64,000 nucleotides of DNA from Polaromonas sp. OV174 (GTDB lineage Bacteria; Pseudomonadota; Gammaproteobacteria; Burkholderiales; Burkholderiaceae_C), in assembly GCF_900112285.1 (NCBI RefSeq), contig NZ_FOKZ01000004.1:62001-126000 (forward strand), given 5' to 3'. Shown here piece after piece: positions 1 to 8,033 of this stretch (its first letter is position 1; each line of letters opens with the position of its first letter). The notes beneath the pieces were generated by a model, which was given only the letters and a program-made list of their open reading frames with translations, was not told the origin of the DNA and searched no databases. The position numbers and the translations under genes were made by a program.

Positions 1-513
1 TTATTCCACTTCCGCACCGTGACCGAGGTCCAGCGGCGTGCGTTTGATGATTTCGAACAGCGCCATCAGGCCTATGGCCGCGGCGCATAAAAAAGCCGGC
101 AGTGGCAGCAGCGCGGTCGGGTAGCCGAGCACCACCGAGTAGCTGTCCAGGCCGACCACCACCTGTTGCCAGGCGCCCCAGCCCAACAGGGCGCAGCCCA
201 GCAGCACCAGCGCGCGTATCAGCAGCGTCATGGCCAGCATGGCGCGTGGTTTTTTTTGCAGCGCGCCGACCAGGCTGGTGAAGGCCATGTGCTCGCCGGC
301 CGGGTAGGCGGCGGTGGCGCCTATGAAGACCATCCAGACAAACAGCAGGCGCGACAGCTCTTCGCTGGCGGCCACGCCGCTGCCAAAGCCGTAGCGCAGC
401 ACCACGTTGATGAAAACCGCCACGGCCATCACGCCCAGGCAGCTGGCCATCAGCGCATTGCTGATACGTTGAAAGCGGCTCTTGGGCGCTTCGGTCACGG
501 TGTCTGTAGTCAT
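1..513 (-). CDS. TRAP transporter small permease (DctQ family)
   Basis: Predicted 170-residue inner-membrane subunit of a TRAP (solute-binding-protein dependent, ion-driven) importer. About four hydrophobic segments are visible (roughly residues 20-41, 50-70, 90-115 and 130-155), and the DctQ hallmark E-E-L-S-R-L-L-F-V-W-M is at 51-61. The start is taken at the ATG ending at 513, because it overlaps the gluconokinase stop by 4 bp (ATGA); a longer upstream reading would run through the kinase gene. Its large permease partner DctM should lie just beyond the left edge. Coupling to gluconokinase suggests a sugar-acid substrate such as gluconate, which is inference. Confidence 0.85.
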   Translation of the reverse strand: MTTDTVTEAPKSRFQRISNALMASCLGVMAVAVFINVVLRYGFGSGVAASEELSRLLFVWMVFIGATAAYPAGEHMAFTSLVGALQKKPRAMLAMTLLIRALVLLGCALLGWGAWQQVVVGLDSYSVVLGYPTALLPLPAFLCAAAIGLMALFEIIKRTPLDLGHGAEVE

Positions 514-1019
514 GCTTGCTCCTGTTGGGCCTTGAGCCAGGCGCTGACCTCGAGCTGCAATTGCGCCAGCGAGTCCAGCGCATCGACGCGCAGCACGCCG
601 GCCTCGCCGGTGGGCAGCTCCAGCGTGGCGAACTGGCTGTCGACCAGGCTGGAGGCAAAGAAATGCAAGGGTGCGCGCGCCGCGACGCGGGCCTTGGCTT
701 GCTCGGGGCTGATGTCCAGGAAGACGAAGCGCAGACCCGGTGCGGCCTGACGCAGGCGCTCGCGGTAGGCCCGCTTGAGCGCCGAGCAAGTGAGCACCAA
801 CGCCTCGGGATGAGCCTGCAGTTGCTCGCTCAAGGTGTTGAGCCAGCCCTCGCGGTCGGCGTCGGTCAGGGCCACGCCCTGGCTCATCTTGGCCCGGTTG
901 GCGGGGCTGTGATAGTCGTCGCCCTCGACCAGCTGCAGGCCTGTGGTCTGGGCAATTTTGGCGCCCAGGCTGGACTTGCCGCAGCCGGCAACGCCCATGA
1001 TGACAAGTGAATGGCTCAT
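510..1019 (-). CDS. gntK: Gluconokinase, GntK/IdnK type
   Basis: ATP-dependent phosphorylation of D-gluconate to 6-phosphogluconate, feeding the Entner-Doudoroff or pentose phosphate route. The 169-residue length is normal for this P-loop kinase family. The Walker A loop G-V-A-G-C-G-K-S is at residues 9-16, followed by E-G-D-D-Y-H-S near 33-39, typical of gluconate kinases. It is the first gene of a leftward operon with the TRAP permease. A perfect 14-bp palindrome lies 14 bp upstream of the ATG and is probably the operator of the divergent LacI-type regulator. Confidence 0.9.
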   Translation of the reverse strand: MSHSLVIMGVAGCGKSSLGAKIAQTTGLQLVEGDDYHSPANRAKMSQGVALTDADREGWLNTLSEQLQAHPEALVLTCSALKRAYRERLRQAAPGLRFVFLDISPEQAKARVAARAPLHFFASSLVDSQFATLELPTGEAGVLRVDALDSLAQLQLEVSAWLKAQQEQA

Positions 1020-1032
1020 TGTGAAAAGTCTT

Positions 1033-1046
1033 GGATAGCGCTATCC
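1033..1046. promoter_or_regulatory. LacI-type operator 1 (gntK side)
   Basis: Perfect palindrome GGATAGCGCTATCC with the central CG typical of LacI-family operators. It stands just upstream of gntK, and the same 14 bp (with the same TT in front) recur at 1143-1156. Binding by the adjacent repressor is inferred. Confidence 0.8.
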
Positions 1047-1142
1047 GTGTTGCTGAAAATAAACGGTGAACTGCTGGAATGCCTGTTTTTGGATCACCTG
1101 CGTCAGGCGGTCCTAGGGATTCTCCGGCTGGTGCTCACCGTT

Positions 1143-1156
1143 GGATAGCGCTATCC
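1143..1156. promoter_or_regulatory. LacI-type operator 2 (regulator side)
   Basis: Second identical copy of GGATAGCGCTATCC, 110 bp from the first and about 45 bp upstream of the chosen start of the LacI-family gene. The pair suits autoregulation plus repression of gntK, perhaps by looping. Confidence 0.8.
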
Positions 1157-1201
1157 TATGCCAGGATTCATTCATTAAAAGTTGGTAGTTTCCCTAGACT
1201 C

Positions 1202-2227
1202 ATGAGCTCAACTCCCGCCCGTTCCCGCGCCACCGGCCGCGTCACTTTGTCCGATGTGGCCCGCAGTGCCGGCGTCAGCCCCATCACCGTGTCGCGGGCG
1301 CTGCGCGGCGAGCGCGCCGTCGATCCGGCGCTGGTGGCCAGGGTGCAGGCGGCGGCGCAGCAACTGGGCTATGTGCCCGATCCGGCCGCCCGGGCGCTGG
1401 CATCGCAGCGCAGCTCGCATGTGACGGTGCTTATTCCCATGCTTTCCAACGCCTTGTTTGTCGATTTGCTGGAGGCGGTGCAGCGCAGCCTGCGGCCGGC
1501 CGGCTACCAGACGCTGATGGGCGTGACCCATTACGACGCCGGCGAAGAGGAGTCGCTGCTGCGCGAACAGTTGGCGCAGCGCCCGGCCGGCCTGCTGCTG
1601 ACCGGGCTGGAGCGCAGCGACGCGGCCCGTGCGCTGATTGCGCAAAGCGGCGTGCCCTGCGTGCATCTGATGGAAGTCTGCGCCACGCCCGGCGTCTACA
1701 GCGTCGGCTTTTCGCAGGCCGACGCCGGCGCCGAACTGACGCGCCACCTGCTGGCGCGCGGCCGGCGCCGCATCGCTTTTGTTGCGGCCCAGCTGGATTC
1801 GCGCACCTTGCAGCGGCTGGAGGGCTGGCGCCGCGAATTGCGCGCCGCCGGTTTGTACCAAGCCGAGCTGGAGTGGCTGAACCCAGCGCCCTCATCAATC
1901 GCGCTGGGCGGCCAGATGTTCGAGCAAATCATGCAGCGCCAGCCCGAGGTGGACGCGATCTTTTTCTGCAACGACGACCTGGCGCAAGGCGCTTTGCTGG
2001 CGGCGCTGCGCCTGGGCGTGGCGGTGCCTGGGCGGGTGGCGGTGGCCGGCTTTAACGACCTGACGGGCAGCGACCAGATGCTGCCGGCGCTGACCACCGT
2101 GCGCACGCCGCGCGCCGAGATTGGCCATGCGGCCGCCCGCATGCTGCTGGCGCTGATGAACGGCGAGAGCGTGGCCACGCCTGGCGTGGATCTGGGCTAC
2201 GAGCTGGTGGTGCGGGCCAGCACCTGA
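1202..2227 (+). CDS. LacI-family transcriptional repressor (gluconate-type)
   Basis: 341-residue DNA-binding repressor. The helix-turn-helix spans about residues 15-35 (T-L-S-D-V-A-R-S-A-G-V-S), the hinge helix P-A-A-R-A-L-A is near 61-67, and a periplasmic-binding-protein-like effector domain fills the rest. The ATG at 1202 is chosen because the HTH then begins about 15 residues in; an upstream ATG at 1079 would extend the gene across operator 2. It is divergent from gntK, and the two palindromes between them make gluconate or 6-phosphogluconate the likely effector. That assignment rests on context. Confidence 0.85.
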   Translation: MSSTPARSRATGRVTLSDVARSAGVSPITVSRALRGERAVDPALVARVQAAAQQLGYVPDPAARALASQRSSHVTVLIPMLSNALFVDLLEAVQRSLRPAGYQTLMGVTHYDAGEEESLLREQLAQRPAGLLLTGLERSDAARALIAQSGVPCVHLMEVCATPGVYSVGFSQADAGAELTRHLLARGRRRIAFVAAQLDSRTLQRLEGWRRELRAAGLYQAELEWLNPAPSSIALGGQMFEQIMQRQPEVDAIFFCNDDLAQGALLAALRLGVAVPGRVAVAGFNDLTGSDQMLPALTTVRTPRAEIGHAAARMLLALMNGESVATPGVDLGYELVVRAST

Positions 2228-2237
2228 CAGCCGTCAA

Positions 2238-2302
2238 TTGGCTACAAAAATAATAGTAACTTGCGCCCGTTCCTATTGGGCTTAAGGCTGATTTGACTTA
2301 AA
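2238..2302. repeat. Dispersed GCTATT-type repeat, plus orientation
   Basis: GGCTACAAAAATAATAGTAA followed by TTGCGCCCGT...GGGCTTAAGGCTGATTT. It lies just after the LacI-family stop and before the convergent Bug gene. The blocks and their order are shared with the other copies. Confidence 0.75.
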
Positions 2303-2335
2303 AGTGCCGCCCAACAGGCCGGCGCCACTCCCGCC

Positions 2336-3346
2336 TCAGTCCGGCTTGATCTTGGCGCGCGCCGCCACCAGTTTCCAGCGCGCCTGTTCGGTCTTGATGA
2401 AGGCCGCGTACTGGGCCGGCGTGTCGCCCACAGGCTGGGCGGTGTCGCCGCGCAGGCGCTCGGTGGCTTGCGGGTTGTGCATGGCCTTGGCGCAGGCTTC
2501 GGCGATCTTGTCTATGGCGGCCTGCGGCATGCTGGCCGGGGCGTTCAGGCCGTACCACTGCGTCATTTCAAAGCCCGGGTAGCCGCTTTCGGCCACCGTC
2601 GGCACATCGGGCAGTTGCGGCAGGCGTTCCTTGGTGCCGGTGGCGATGCAGCGCAGCTTGCCCGACTTGATGTGCGCCAGTATGGCCGGCGCGCCCACGC
2701 TGGCGGCGTCCAGCCGGCCGGCCAGCAGATCTGTGAGCTGCGGGCCGGTGCCGCGATAGGGCACATGCAGCACAAAGGTGTCGCTGACCATCTTCAGGTA
2801 TTCAAAGGCCAGGTGGCCGGCGCTGCCGTTGCCGGCCGAGCCATAGTTGAGCTGGCCCGGTTTGCTCTTGGCCAGGGCGATGAATTCCTTCAGATTTTTC
2901 ACCGGCACATTGGCATTCACCACGTACAAGCTGGGCACCTTGGCCAGCAGCGAGATCGGCTTGAAATCGCGGTTGGTGTCAAAGGGCAGTTTGTCAAAGA
3001 TAAAGGGGTTGACGGCAAAAGTGCCGATATGGCCCAGGATGATGGTGTGGCCATCGGTGCTGGTGGCGCATTCCTGCATGGCGATGTTGCCGCTGGCGCC
3101 GGGCTTGTTGTCGACAAACACCGACTGGCCCAGTGTTTTGCTGAGCTCATTGGCGGCCGAGCGCGCCACGATTTCCGAGCTGCCGCCCGGTGCAAAGGGC
3201 ACGATCAGGCGTATCGGCTTGGCTGGCCAGGCGCTTTGCGCGTGGGCGCTGAGCAGCAGGCCGGGAAAGGCGGAAGCGGCGGCCAGGGCGCCGCCGGCCT
3301 GGAGGCCGCGTTGCAGGGCCTGGCGGCGGGTGTGGACTGGGTTCAT
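2336..3346 (-). CDS. Bug/TctC-family substrate-binding protein
   Basis: 336-residue periplasmic receptor of the tripartite tricarboxylate transporter (TTT) family. The N-terminus has a twin arginine (T-R-R-Q-A) followed by a hydrophobic stretch ending A-H-A-Q, suggesting export by Tat or Sec with cleavage near residue 37. The family opening I-R-L-I-V-P-F-A-P-G-G follows directly. No TctA/TctB membrane genes are nearby, as is usual for the many orphan Bug genes of Burkholderiales. The ligand cannot be predicted from sequence. Confidence 0.88.
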   Translation of the reverse strand: MNPVHTRRQALQRGLQAGGALAAASAFPGLLLSAHAQSAWPAKPIRLIVPFAPGGSSEIVARSAANELSKTLGQSVFVDNKPGASGNIAMQECATSTDGHTIILGHIGTFAVNPFIFDKLPFDTNRDFKPISLLAKVPSLYVVNANVPVKNLKEFIALAKSKPGQLNYGSAGNGSAGHLAFEYLKMVSDTFVLHVPYRGTGPQLTDLLAGRLDAASVGAPAILAHIKSGKLRCIATGTKERLPQLPDVPTVAESGYPGFEMTQWYGLNAPASMPQAAIDKIAEACAKAMHNPQATERLRGDTAQPVGDTPAQYAAFIKTEQARWKLVAARAKIKPD

Positions 3347-3536
3347 GAAAGCGTCTCCGGGAGCGTGGTGGTGTCCGCACTGTACGACGGGCGCGCGTCT
3401 CGGCGTCTAGGTGGTTTTGCTACGCCTGTTACGACGCGAGTGGTGGCTTGTCGCTGAATCAAGGGTTTTCCCTAGGTCGCTTGGCCGGGAGGAATTCAAC
3501 AATAGCTATGCAATCTCATTCATAGGCAAGGCATCT

Positions 3537-3560
3537 CTTGGGTGCCCCAACCCCAAGGAG
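3537..3560 (+). promoter_or_regulatory. Alternative hairpins at the aorA ribosome binding site
   Basis: The leader has CTTGGG (3537-3542), which can pair with CCCAAG (3552-3557) and so occlude half of the Shine-Dalgarno AAGGAG (3555-3560). It can instead pair as TTGGG (3538-3542) with CCCAA (3546-3550), which leaves the site free. The two folds exclude each other. Stems are short, so a regulatory role is only a possibility. Confidence 0.3.
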
Positions 3561-3567
3561 AGCTCTG

Positions 3568-4044
3568 ATGCAAAAGGTCTTGCACATCGACCCGGAAAAA
3601 TGCACTGGCTGCCTGCAGTGCGAAATGGCCTGTTCTTTCGAGAACTACGGCGTTTTCGCCCCGGCCAAGTCGCGCATCAAGGTCTTCGACTTCCACGACA
3701 CCGGCAAGAAGGTGCCCTACACCTGCACCCAGTGCGACGAGGCCTGGTGCTTGCATGCCTGCCCGGTCGAGGCCATCAGCGTGGACAAGGCGACCGGCGC
3801 CAAGGTGGTCAATGATTCCACCTGCGTTGGCTGCAAGGTCTGCACCATCGCCTGCCCCTTTGGCACCATCAACTACGTGCAGGAAACCGGCAAGGTGCAA
3901 AAGTGTGACCTGTGCGGCGGCGAGCCGGCCTGCGCCGAGGCCTGCCCGACGGCGGCCATCACCTTCATAGACGCCAACTGGACCGGTTTGAGCCGGATGC
4001 AGCAATGGGCCGACAAGCTGGGCAACCAGCCCTCCGCCGTTTAA
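3568..4044 (+). CDS. aorA: Four-cluster ferredoxin-like subunit of aldehyde oxidoreductase
   Basis: 158-residue electron-transfer protein with sixteen cysteines in four [4Fe-4S] motifs: C12/15/18/22, C53/56/61/65, C86/89/92/96 and C113/116/122/126. It resembles the AorA subunit of the tungsten aldehyde oxidoreductase of Aromatoleum, which relays electrons between the tungsten subunit and the flavin subunit. The ATG at 3568 follows AAGGAG by 7 bp; an in-frame ATG at 3538 lacks such a site. The next gene begins 12 bp downstream, so the two are probably translated together. Confidence 0.87.
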   Translation: MQKVLHIDPEKCTGCLQCEMACSFENYGVFAPAKSRIKVFDFHDTGKKVPYTCTQCDEAWCLHACPVEAISVDKATGAKVVNDSTCVGCKVCTIACPFGTINYVQETGKVQKCDLCGGEPACAEACPTAAITFIDANWTGLSRMQQWADKLGNQPSAV

Positions 4045-4056
4045 GGAGTCACGAGC

Positions 4057-5904
4057 ATGTCATGGGCTGGAAAAATCCTTCGCGTTGACCTGACTGCCGG
4101 CAGCGTCAAGTCCGAACCCCTCAATATGGACTGGGCGCACGCCTATCTGGGCTCGCGCGGCCTGGGCAGCAAATACCTGGTGTCCGAGGTCGACCCCAAG
4201 GTCGATCCGCTGTCGCCAGACAACAAGATCATCTGGGCCACCGGCCCGCTGACTGGCACCATGGCCTCCACCGGCGGGCGCTACACCGTCATCACCAAAA
4301 GCCCGCTGACCGGTGCGATTGCCTGCTCCAACTCGGGCGGCTACTGGGGCGCCGAGCTCAAGATGGCGGGCTGGGACATGGTGATTTTCGAGGGCAAGTC
4401 GCCCAAGCCGGTTTACCTCTACATCAACGACGACATCGCCGAGCTGCGCGATGCGGCGCACCTGTGGGGCAAGAGCGTCTGGGAAACCGAGCCGCTGCTC
4501 AAAAAGAGCTTGCAGGATCCGCTGCTGCGCGTTTCCAGCATTGGCAAGGCGGGTGAAAACGGCGTGCTCTACGCCGCCGTCATCAACGACCTGCACCGCG
4601 CCGCTGGCCGCTCCGGCGTGGGCACCGTGATGGGCAGCAAAAACCTCAAGGCCATCGCCGTGCGCGGCACCAAGGGCGTGGGCAATATCCGCGACCCCAA
4701 GGCCTTCATGAAGGTGACCTTCGAGAAGAAAAAAATCCTGCACGACAACGCCGTTACCGGCCAGGGCCTGCCCACCTACGGCACCCAGGTGCTGATGAAT
4801 GTCATCAATGAGGTCGGCGGCCTGCCCACGCGCAACCACCAGGACGTGCAGTTCGAGGGCGCCAGGGACATCTCGGCCGAAGCCATGGCCACACCGCGCG
4901 CCAGCGACGGCAAAAAGCAGCTGGTCACCAACCAGGCCTGCTTTGGCTGCACCATTGCCTGCGGCCGCATCAGCAAGATAGACCAGACGCATTTCACCGT
5001 CAGCAACAAGCCGCAGTACTGGGGCGCCTCCGGTGGACTGGAATATGAAGCCGCCTGGGCGCTGGGCGCGGCCAATGGCGTGAAGGACCTGGAAGCGCTG
5101 CAATACGCCACCATGCTGTGCAACGAGGAGGGCATAGACCCGATCAGCTTTGGCGCCACCGTGGGCGCGGTGATGGAGCTGTACGAAATGGGTGTGCTGA
5201 CCAAGGGGCAGATCGGCATAGAAGCGCCTTTCGGCTCGGCCCAGGCGCTGGCCTTTTTGACCGAGGAAACCGTTTACGGCCGCGGCTTTGGCAAGGAAAT
5301 CGGCCAGGGCTCCAAGCGCCTGACGGCCAAATACGGCCACCCGGATCTGTCCATGACCTCCAAGGGCCAGGAGTTTCCGGCCTACGACGGCCGCGCCATC
5401 CAGGGCATAGGCCTGGCCTACGCCACCTCCAACCGCGGCGGCTGCCATTTGCGCGGCTACACCATTGCCTCCGAGGTGCTGGGCATTCCGGTCAAGACCG
5501 ACCCGCTGGAAAGCGCAGGCAAGCCCGAGCTGGTGAAGGCCTTCCAGGATGCCACGGCGGTCTTTGACTCGGCCGGCATCTGCGTCTTCACCTCTTTTGC
5601 CTGGGGCCTGGCCGATGTGGCGCCGCAGCTGCAGGCCGCTTGCGATGAGCAGTACACGACCGAGGAGCTGGAAAAAATCGGCGAACGCATCTGGAACATG
5701 GAGCGCGAGTTCAACAACGCGGCGGGCTTTACCAAGGCCGACGATTCGCTGCCCAAGCGCCTGCTGACCGAACCGGCCAAAACCGGCCCGGCCAAGGGCA
5801 AGGTCAACCAGCTGGCCGAGATGCTGCCCAAGTACTACGCCGCGCGCGGCTGGGACAGCGAAGGCGTGCCGACGGCGGCTACTCGAACACGCCTGGGGCT
5901 TTGA
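4057..5904 (+). CDS. aorB: Tungsten-dependent aldehyde:acceptor oxidoreductase, catalytic subunit
   Basis: 615-residue member of the AOR family, which oxidises aldehydes to carboxylic acids (and in some members reduces acids) with a bis-tungstopterin and one [4Fe-4S] cluster. The cluster ligands are visible as C295-x2-C298-x3-C302 plus C509, matching the layout of archaeal AOR. The family opening G-K-I-L-R-V-D-L-T is at residues 5-13. The start has a good site (AAGGAG, 4043-4048). Order with aorA, aorC, a MoaD-like gene and a small conserved gene matches the aorABCDE set known from Aromatoleum. The physiological aldehyde is unknown; aromatic aldehydes are plausible given the benzoate genes 33 kb away. 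Confidence 0.88.
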   Translation: MSWAGKILRVDLTAGSVKSEPLNMDWAHAYLGSRGLGSKYLVSEVDPKVDPLSPDNKIIWATGPLTGTMASTGGRYTVITKSPLTGAIACSNSGGYWGAELKMAGWDMVIFEGKSPKPVYLYINDDIAELRDAAHLWGKSVWETEPLLKKSLQDPLLRVSSIGKAGENGVLYAAVINDLHRAAGRSGVGTVMGSKNLKAIAVRGTKGVGNIRDPKAFMKVTFEKKKILHDNAVTGQGLPTYGTQVLMNVINEVGGLPTRNHQDVQFEGARDISAEAMATPRASDGKKQLVTNQACFGCTIACGRISKIDQTHFTVSNKPQYWGASGGLEYEAAWALGAANGVKDLEALQYATMLCNEEGIDPISFGATVGAVMELYEMGVLTKGQIGIEAPFGSAQALAFLTEETVYGRGFGKEIGQGSKRLTAKYGHPDLSMTSKGQEFPAYDGRAIQGIGLAYATSNRGGCHLRGYTIASEVLGIPVKTDPLESAGKPELVKAFQDATAVFDSAGICVFTSFAWGLADVAPQLQAACDEQYTTEELEKIGERIWNMEREFNNAAGFTKADDSLPKRLLTEPAKTGPAKGKVNQLAEMLPKYYAARGWDSEGVPTAATRTRLGL

Positions 5905-5910
5905 ATGTGG

Positions 5911-5956
5911 CCCCCACGCTTGTCGCTTCGCGTACTGCGCTGCCCCCCGAGGGGGC
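5911..5956. repeat. Intergenic repeat with C6/G5 hairpin, copy 1
   Basis: Segment starting CCCCCACGCTTGTCGC and ending in a GCCCCC/GGGGGC stem. It recurs at 43737-43780 with a single-base indel. Here it lies 6 bp after the aorB stop, inside the operon. Confidence 0.85.
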
Positions 5957-6065
5957 GTTGCGCCTGCGGCCCGGCGGAGCCGGTTCCGCGGCCCCGGCTG
6001 GTGTAGAGAGAAAACCCTCGTGCTTGTCGTTTGGCCTACCTTTTTAAATTCTGGAGAACGACGTC

Positions 6066-7376
6066 ATGACCCACCATGTCATCCTGGGCGCAGGCCCAGC
6101 CGGTGTGATTGCCGCCGAAACGATTCGCCAGCACGCACCCAGCGACCGCATCACGCTGGTCGGCAATGAGGCCGAGCCGCCGTATTCGCGCATGGCGATT
6201 CCCTATCTGCTGATGGGCAACATCGACGAGCGCGGCACCTATCTGCGCAAGGGTGCCACGCATTTCGCTGATTTGAGAATAAATCAGCTTCAAGCCCAGG
6301 CTGAACGGGTGGATACGGCTACTAAAACAATAGCGTTTAACAATGGCGAAGCGCTGGCTTACGACAGGCTCTTGATTGCCACCGGCTCGCACCCGGCCAG
6401 CCCGCCGATTCCCGGTCTGGACAGCGCCGGTGTGCATCCCTGCTGGACGCTGGCCGATGCGCGAAACATCATGGCGCTGGCCCAGCCCGGTGCGCGGGTG
6501 TTGCAGATGGGGGCCGGCTTCATAGGCTGCATCATCATGGAAGCGCTGACGCAGCGCGGTGTGCGCCTGACCGTGGTCGAGATGGGCGACCGCATGGTGC
6601 CGCGCATGATGGGGCCGGTGGCCGGCGGCATGATCAAGGACTGGTGCCAGGCCCAAGGCGTGCAGGTTTTCACCGGCACCCGCGTCGAGGCGATAGTGCC
6701 CGGCACGCCGCCGCACACGCCGCTCCAGGTGCGCCTGTCCAACGGCCAGACGCTGGAGGCCGAGCTGGTCATCAGCGCCACTGGCGTCAAGCCCAATATC
6801 GGCTTTCTGGAGCATTCCGGCATCACCTGCCTGCAGGGCGTGCTGACCGACGAGCATCTGCAAACCAATGTGGCGGGTGTGTATGCCGCCGGCGACTGCG
6901 CCGAGGCCTTTGACAAGGTCAGCGGCACCACCATGGTCAGCGCCATCCAGCCCAACGCCGCCGAGCAGGCGCGGGTGGCGGCGCTCAATATGGTGGGCCA
7001 GCGCACCGCGCTGCGCGGCGTGACGCAGATCAATGTGCTGGATACGCTGGGCCTGATTTCCACCAGCTTTGGCAACTGGCAGGGGGTGGCCGGCAGCGGG
7101 CCGGCCGATCGGGTCGAGCTGACCGAGCACCAGGCCAACGGCGGCAAGGGCAGGCACCTGAGCCTGCAATTCAAGGACGATGTGATGGTGGGCTGCAACA
7201 GCGTCGGCTGGACCGAGCATGTGGGCGTGATGCGCGGCCTGGTGGAGGGCGCCATCCACCTGGGCCCGTGGAAGGAGCGGCTGAAACAAGACCCGACCCA
7301 GCTGATGCAAGCCTATCTGGCCAGCGCCCAGGGCCAGGGCGCCTGGAACGGCGCCAGTGACGAGCGACGCCGATGA
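6066..7376 (+). CDS. aorC: FAD-dependent NAD(P)H oxidoreductase subunit of AOR
   Basis: 436-residue pyridine-nucleotide-disulphide-type flavoprotein. The first dinucleotide fold is at residues 6-18 (I-L-G-A-G-P-A-G), a second GxGxxG-like loop at about 148-155 (M-G-A-G-F-I-G), and the FAD motif A-A-G-D-C-A near 274-279. In the Aromatoleum enzyme the corresponding subunit couples the iron-sulphur relay to NAD. It is separated from aorB by 161 bp holding a repeat. Its stop overlaps the next start (ATGA). Codons for about residues 72-90 coincide with a degenerate copy of a dispersed repeat (6279-6335), yet the protein length there looks normal. Confidence 0.85.
   Translation: MTHHVILGAGPAGVIAAETIRQHAPSDRITLVGNEAEPPYSRMAIPYLLMGNIDERGTYLRKGATHFADLRINQLQAQAERVDTATKTIAFNNGEALAYDRLLIATGSHPASPPIPGLDSAGVHPCWTLADARNIMALAQPGARVLQMGAGFIGCIIMEALTQRGVRLTVVEMGDRMVPRMMGPVAGGMIKDWCQAQGVQVFTGTRVEAIVPGTPPHTPLQVRLSNGQTLEAELVISATGVKPNIGFLEHSGITCLQGVLTDEHLQTNVAGVYAAGDCAEAFDKVSGTTMVSAIQPNAAEQARVAALNMVGQRTALRGVTQINVLDTLGLISTSFGNWQGVAGSGPADRVELTEHQANGGKGRHLSLQFKDDVMVGCNSVGWTEHVGVMRGLVEGAIHLGPWKERLKQDPTQLMQAYLASAQGQGAWNGASDERRR
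6279..6335. repeat. Dispersed GCTATT-type repeat inside aorC
   Basis: On the minus strand this stretch reads CGCTATTGTTTTAGTAGCCG, then ...CAGCCTGGGCTTGAAGCTGATTT, matching the intergenic copies at 2238 and 14411 in the order of its blocks. It is in frame and codes for part of the FAD subunit. Confidence 0.55.
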
Positions 7377-7627
7377 AAATCACCTTCAAGCTGTTTGCCA
7401 CGCTGACCGATTACCTGCCGGTGGCGGCGCGCAGCAGCAATCTTCTCGAGCTGGAGGTGGCGCCAGACGCTTCCATCAGCCAGATCATTGCGCCTTTCGG
7501 ACTGCCGCCCAGGCTGGTGCATCTGGTGCTGGTCAACGGCCATTACATCCAGCCCGAACAGCGCCTGACCCGCAGGCTGCTTGAAAACGACGTGCTGGCG
7601 ATCTGGCCGCCGATAGCCGGCGGCTGA
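7373..7627 (+). CDS. aorD: MoaD/ThiS-like sulphur carrier of the AOR operon
   Basis: 84-residue ubiquitin-fold protein ending in P-P-I-A-G-G. The terminal Gly-Gly is the site of adenylation and thiocarboxylation in MoaD, which donates sulphur for the pterin dithiolene. It begins inside the aorC stop (ATGA), so it is translationally coupled. A dedicated MoaD copy beside a tungsten enzyme suggests a role in making or tuning tungstopterin. The general moaD/moaE genes are not in this window. Confidence 0.82.
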   Translation: MKITFKLFATLTDYLPVAARSSNLLELEVAPDASISQIIAPFGLPPRLVHLVLVNGHYIQPEQRLTRRLLENDVLAIWPPIAGG

Positions 7628-7632
7628 GCGCC

Positions 7633-7932
7633 GTGCAATCCCACTACCCCGAGGCGTTCGAGCGCGACATGGGTTGCACCGAGCGCGAGTGGCTGGGCTG
7701 GCTGCCCGCAGCGCTGGGCGACAAGCCCTGGCAGCGCGATGGCGCTGGCGTGCAAGTGGCCATAGGCGCGGGCAGCCTGCGGATAGCCTGGCGGGCGGCC
7801 GCACCGCGCGTGCTGGGCCAGGCCCGCATTCCGCGTCTGCTGGTGCGCTTTGCCTTTGCCGGGCTGGATGAAGTCCAGCGCCATGCCTTCATGAAGCGCT
7901 TTGACCTTTACATGCAGCGTGGCGGTGGCTAG
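7633..7932 (+). CDS. aorE: Small conserved AOR-operon protein (AorE-like)
   Basis: 99 residues, started here at a GTG 5 bp after the aorD stop; no upstream ATG fits. It is rich in Arg and Trp, with A-R-I-P-R-L-L-V-R-F-A-F near the middle and no membrane segment or cofactor motif. Its position as the last gene of the AOR set matches aorE of Aromatoleum. It may act in cofactor maturation, but I cannot assign a reaction from the sequence. Confidence 0.65.
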   Translation: MQSHYPEAFERDMGCTEREWLGWLPAALGDKPWQRDGAGVQVAIGAGSLRIAWRAAAPRVLGQARIPRLLVRFAFAGLDEVQRHAFMKRFDLYMQRGGG

Positions 7933-8033
7933 CTGGGCCTGATGCGGGCATGGCCGGCGTGGGCTGAGGCAGCGGGAAGACTTTGCGCTGGTGCAAGAGG
8001 CCGCCAATTCGGGCCCGGCCTTGGCCTTAGCGT

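Noticed and set aside
3347-3536. Moco/tungsten cofactor riboswitch before aorA
   Set aside because: I could not draw the long multi-stem aptamer; only short alternative hairpins near the ribosome site are visible.
4060-5448. 462-codon open frame on the minus strand opposite aorB
   Set aside because: Antisense to a well-supported AOR gene; Ala/Gly/His-rich translation without family features, typical of GC-rich shadow frames.
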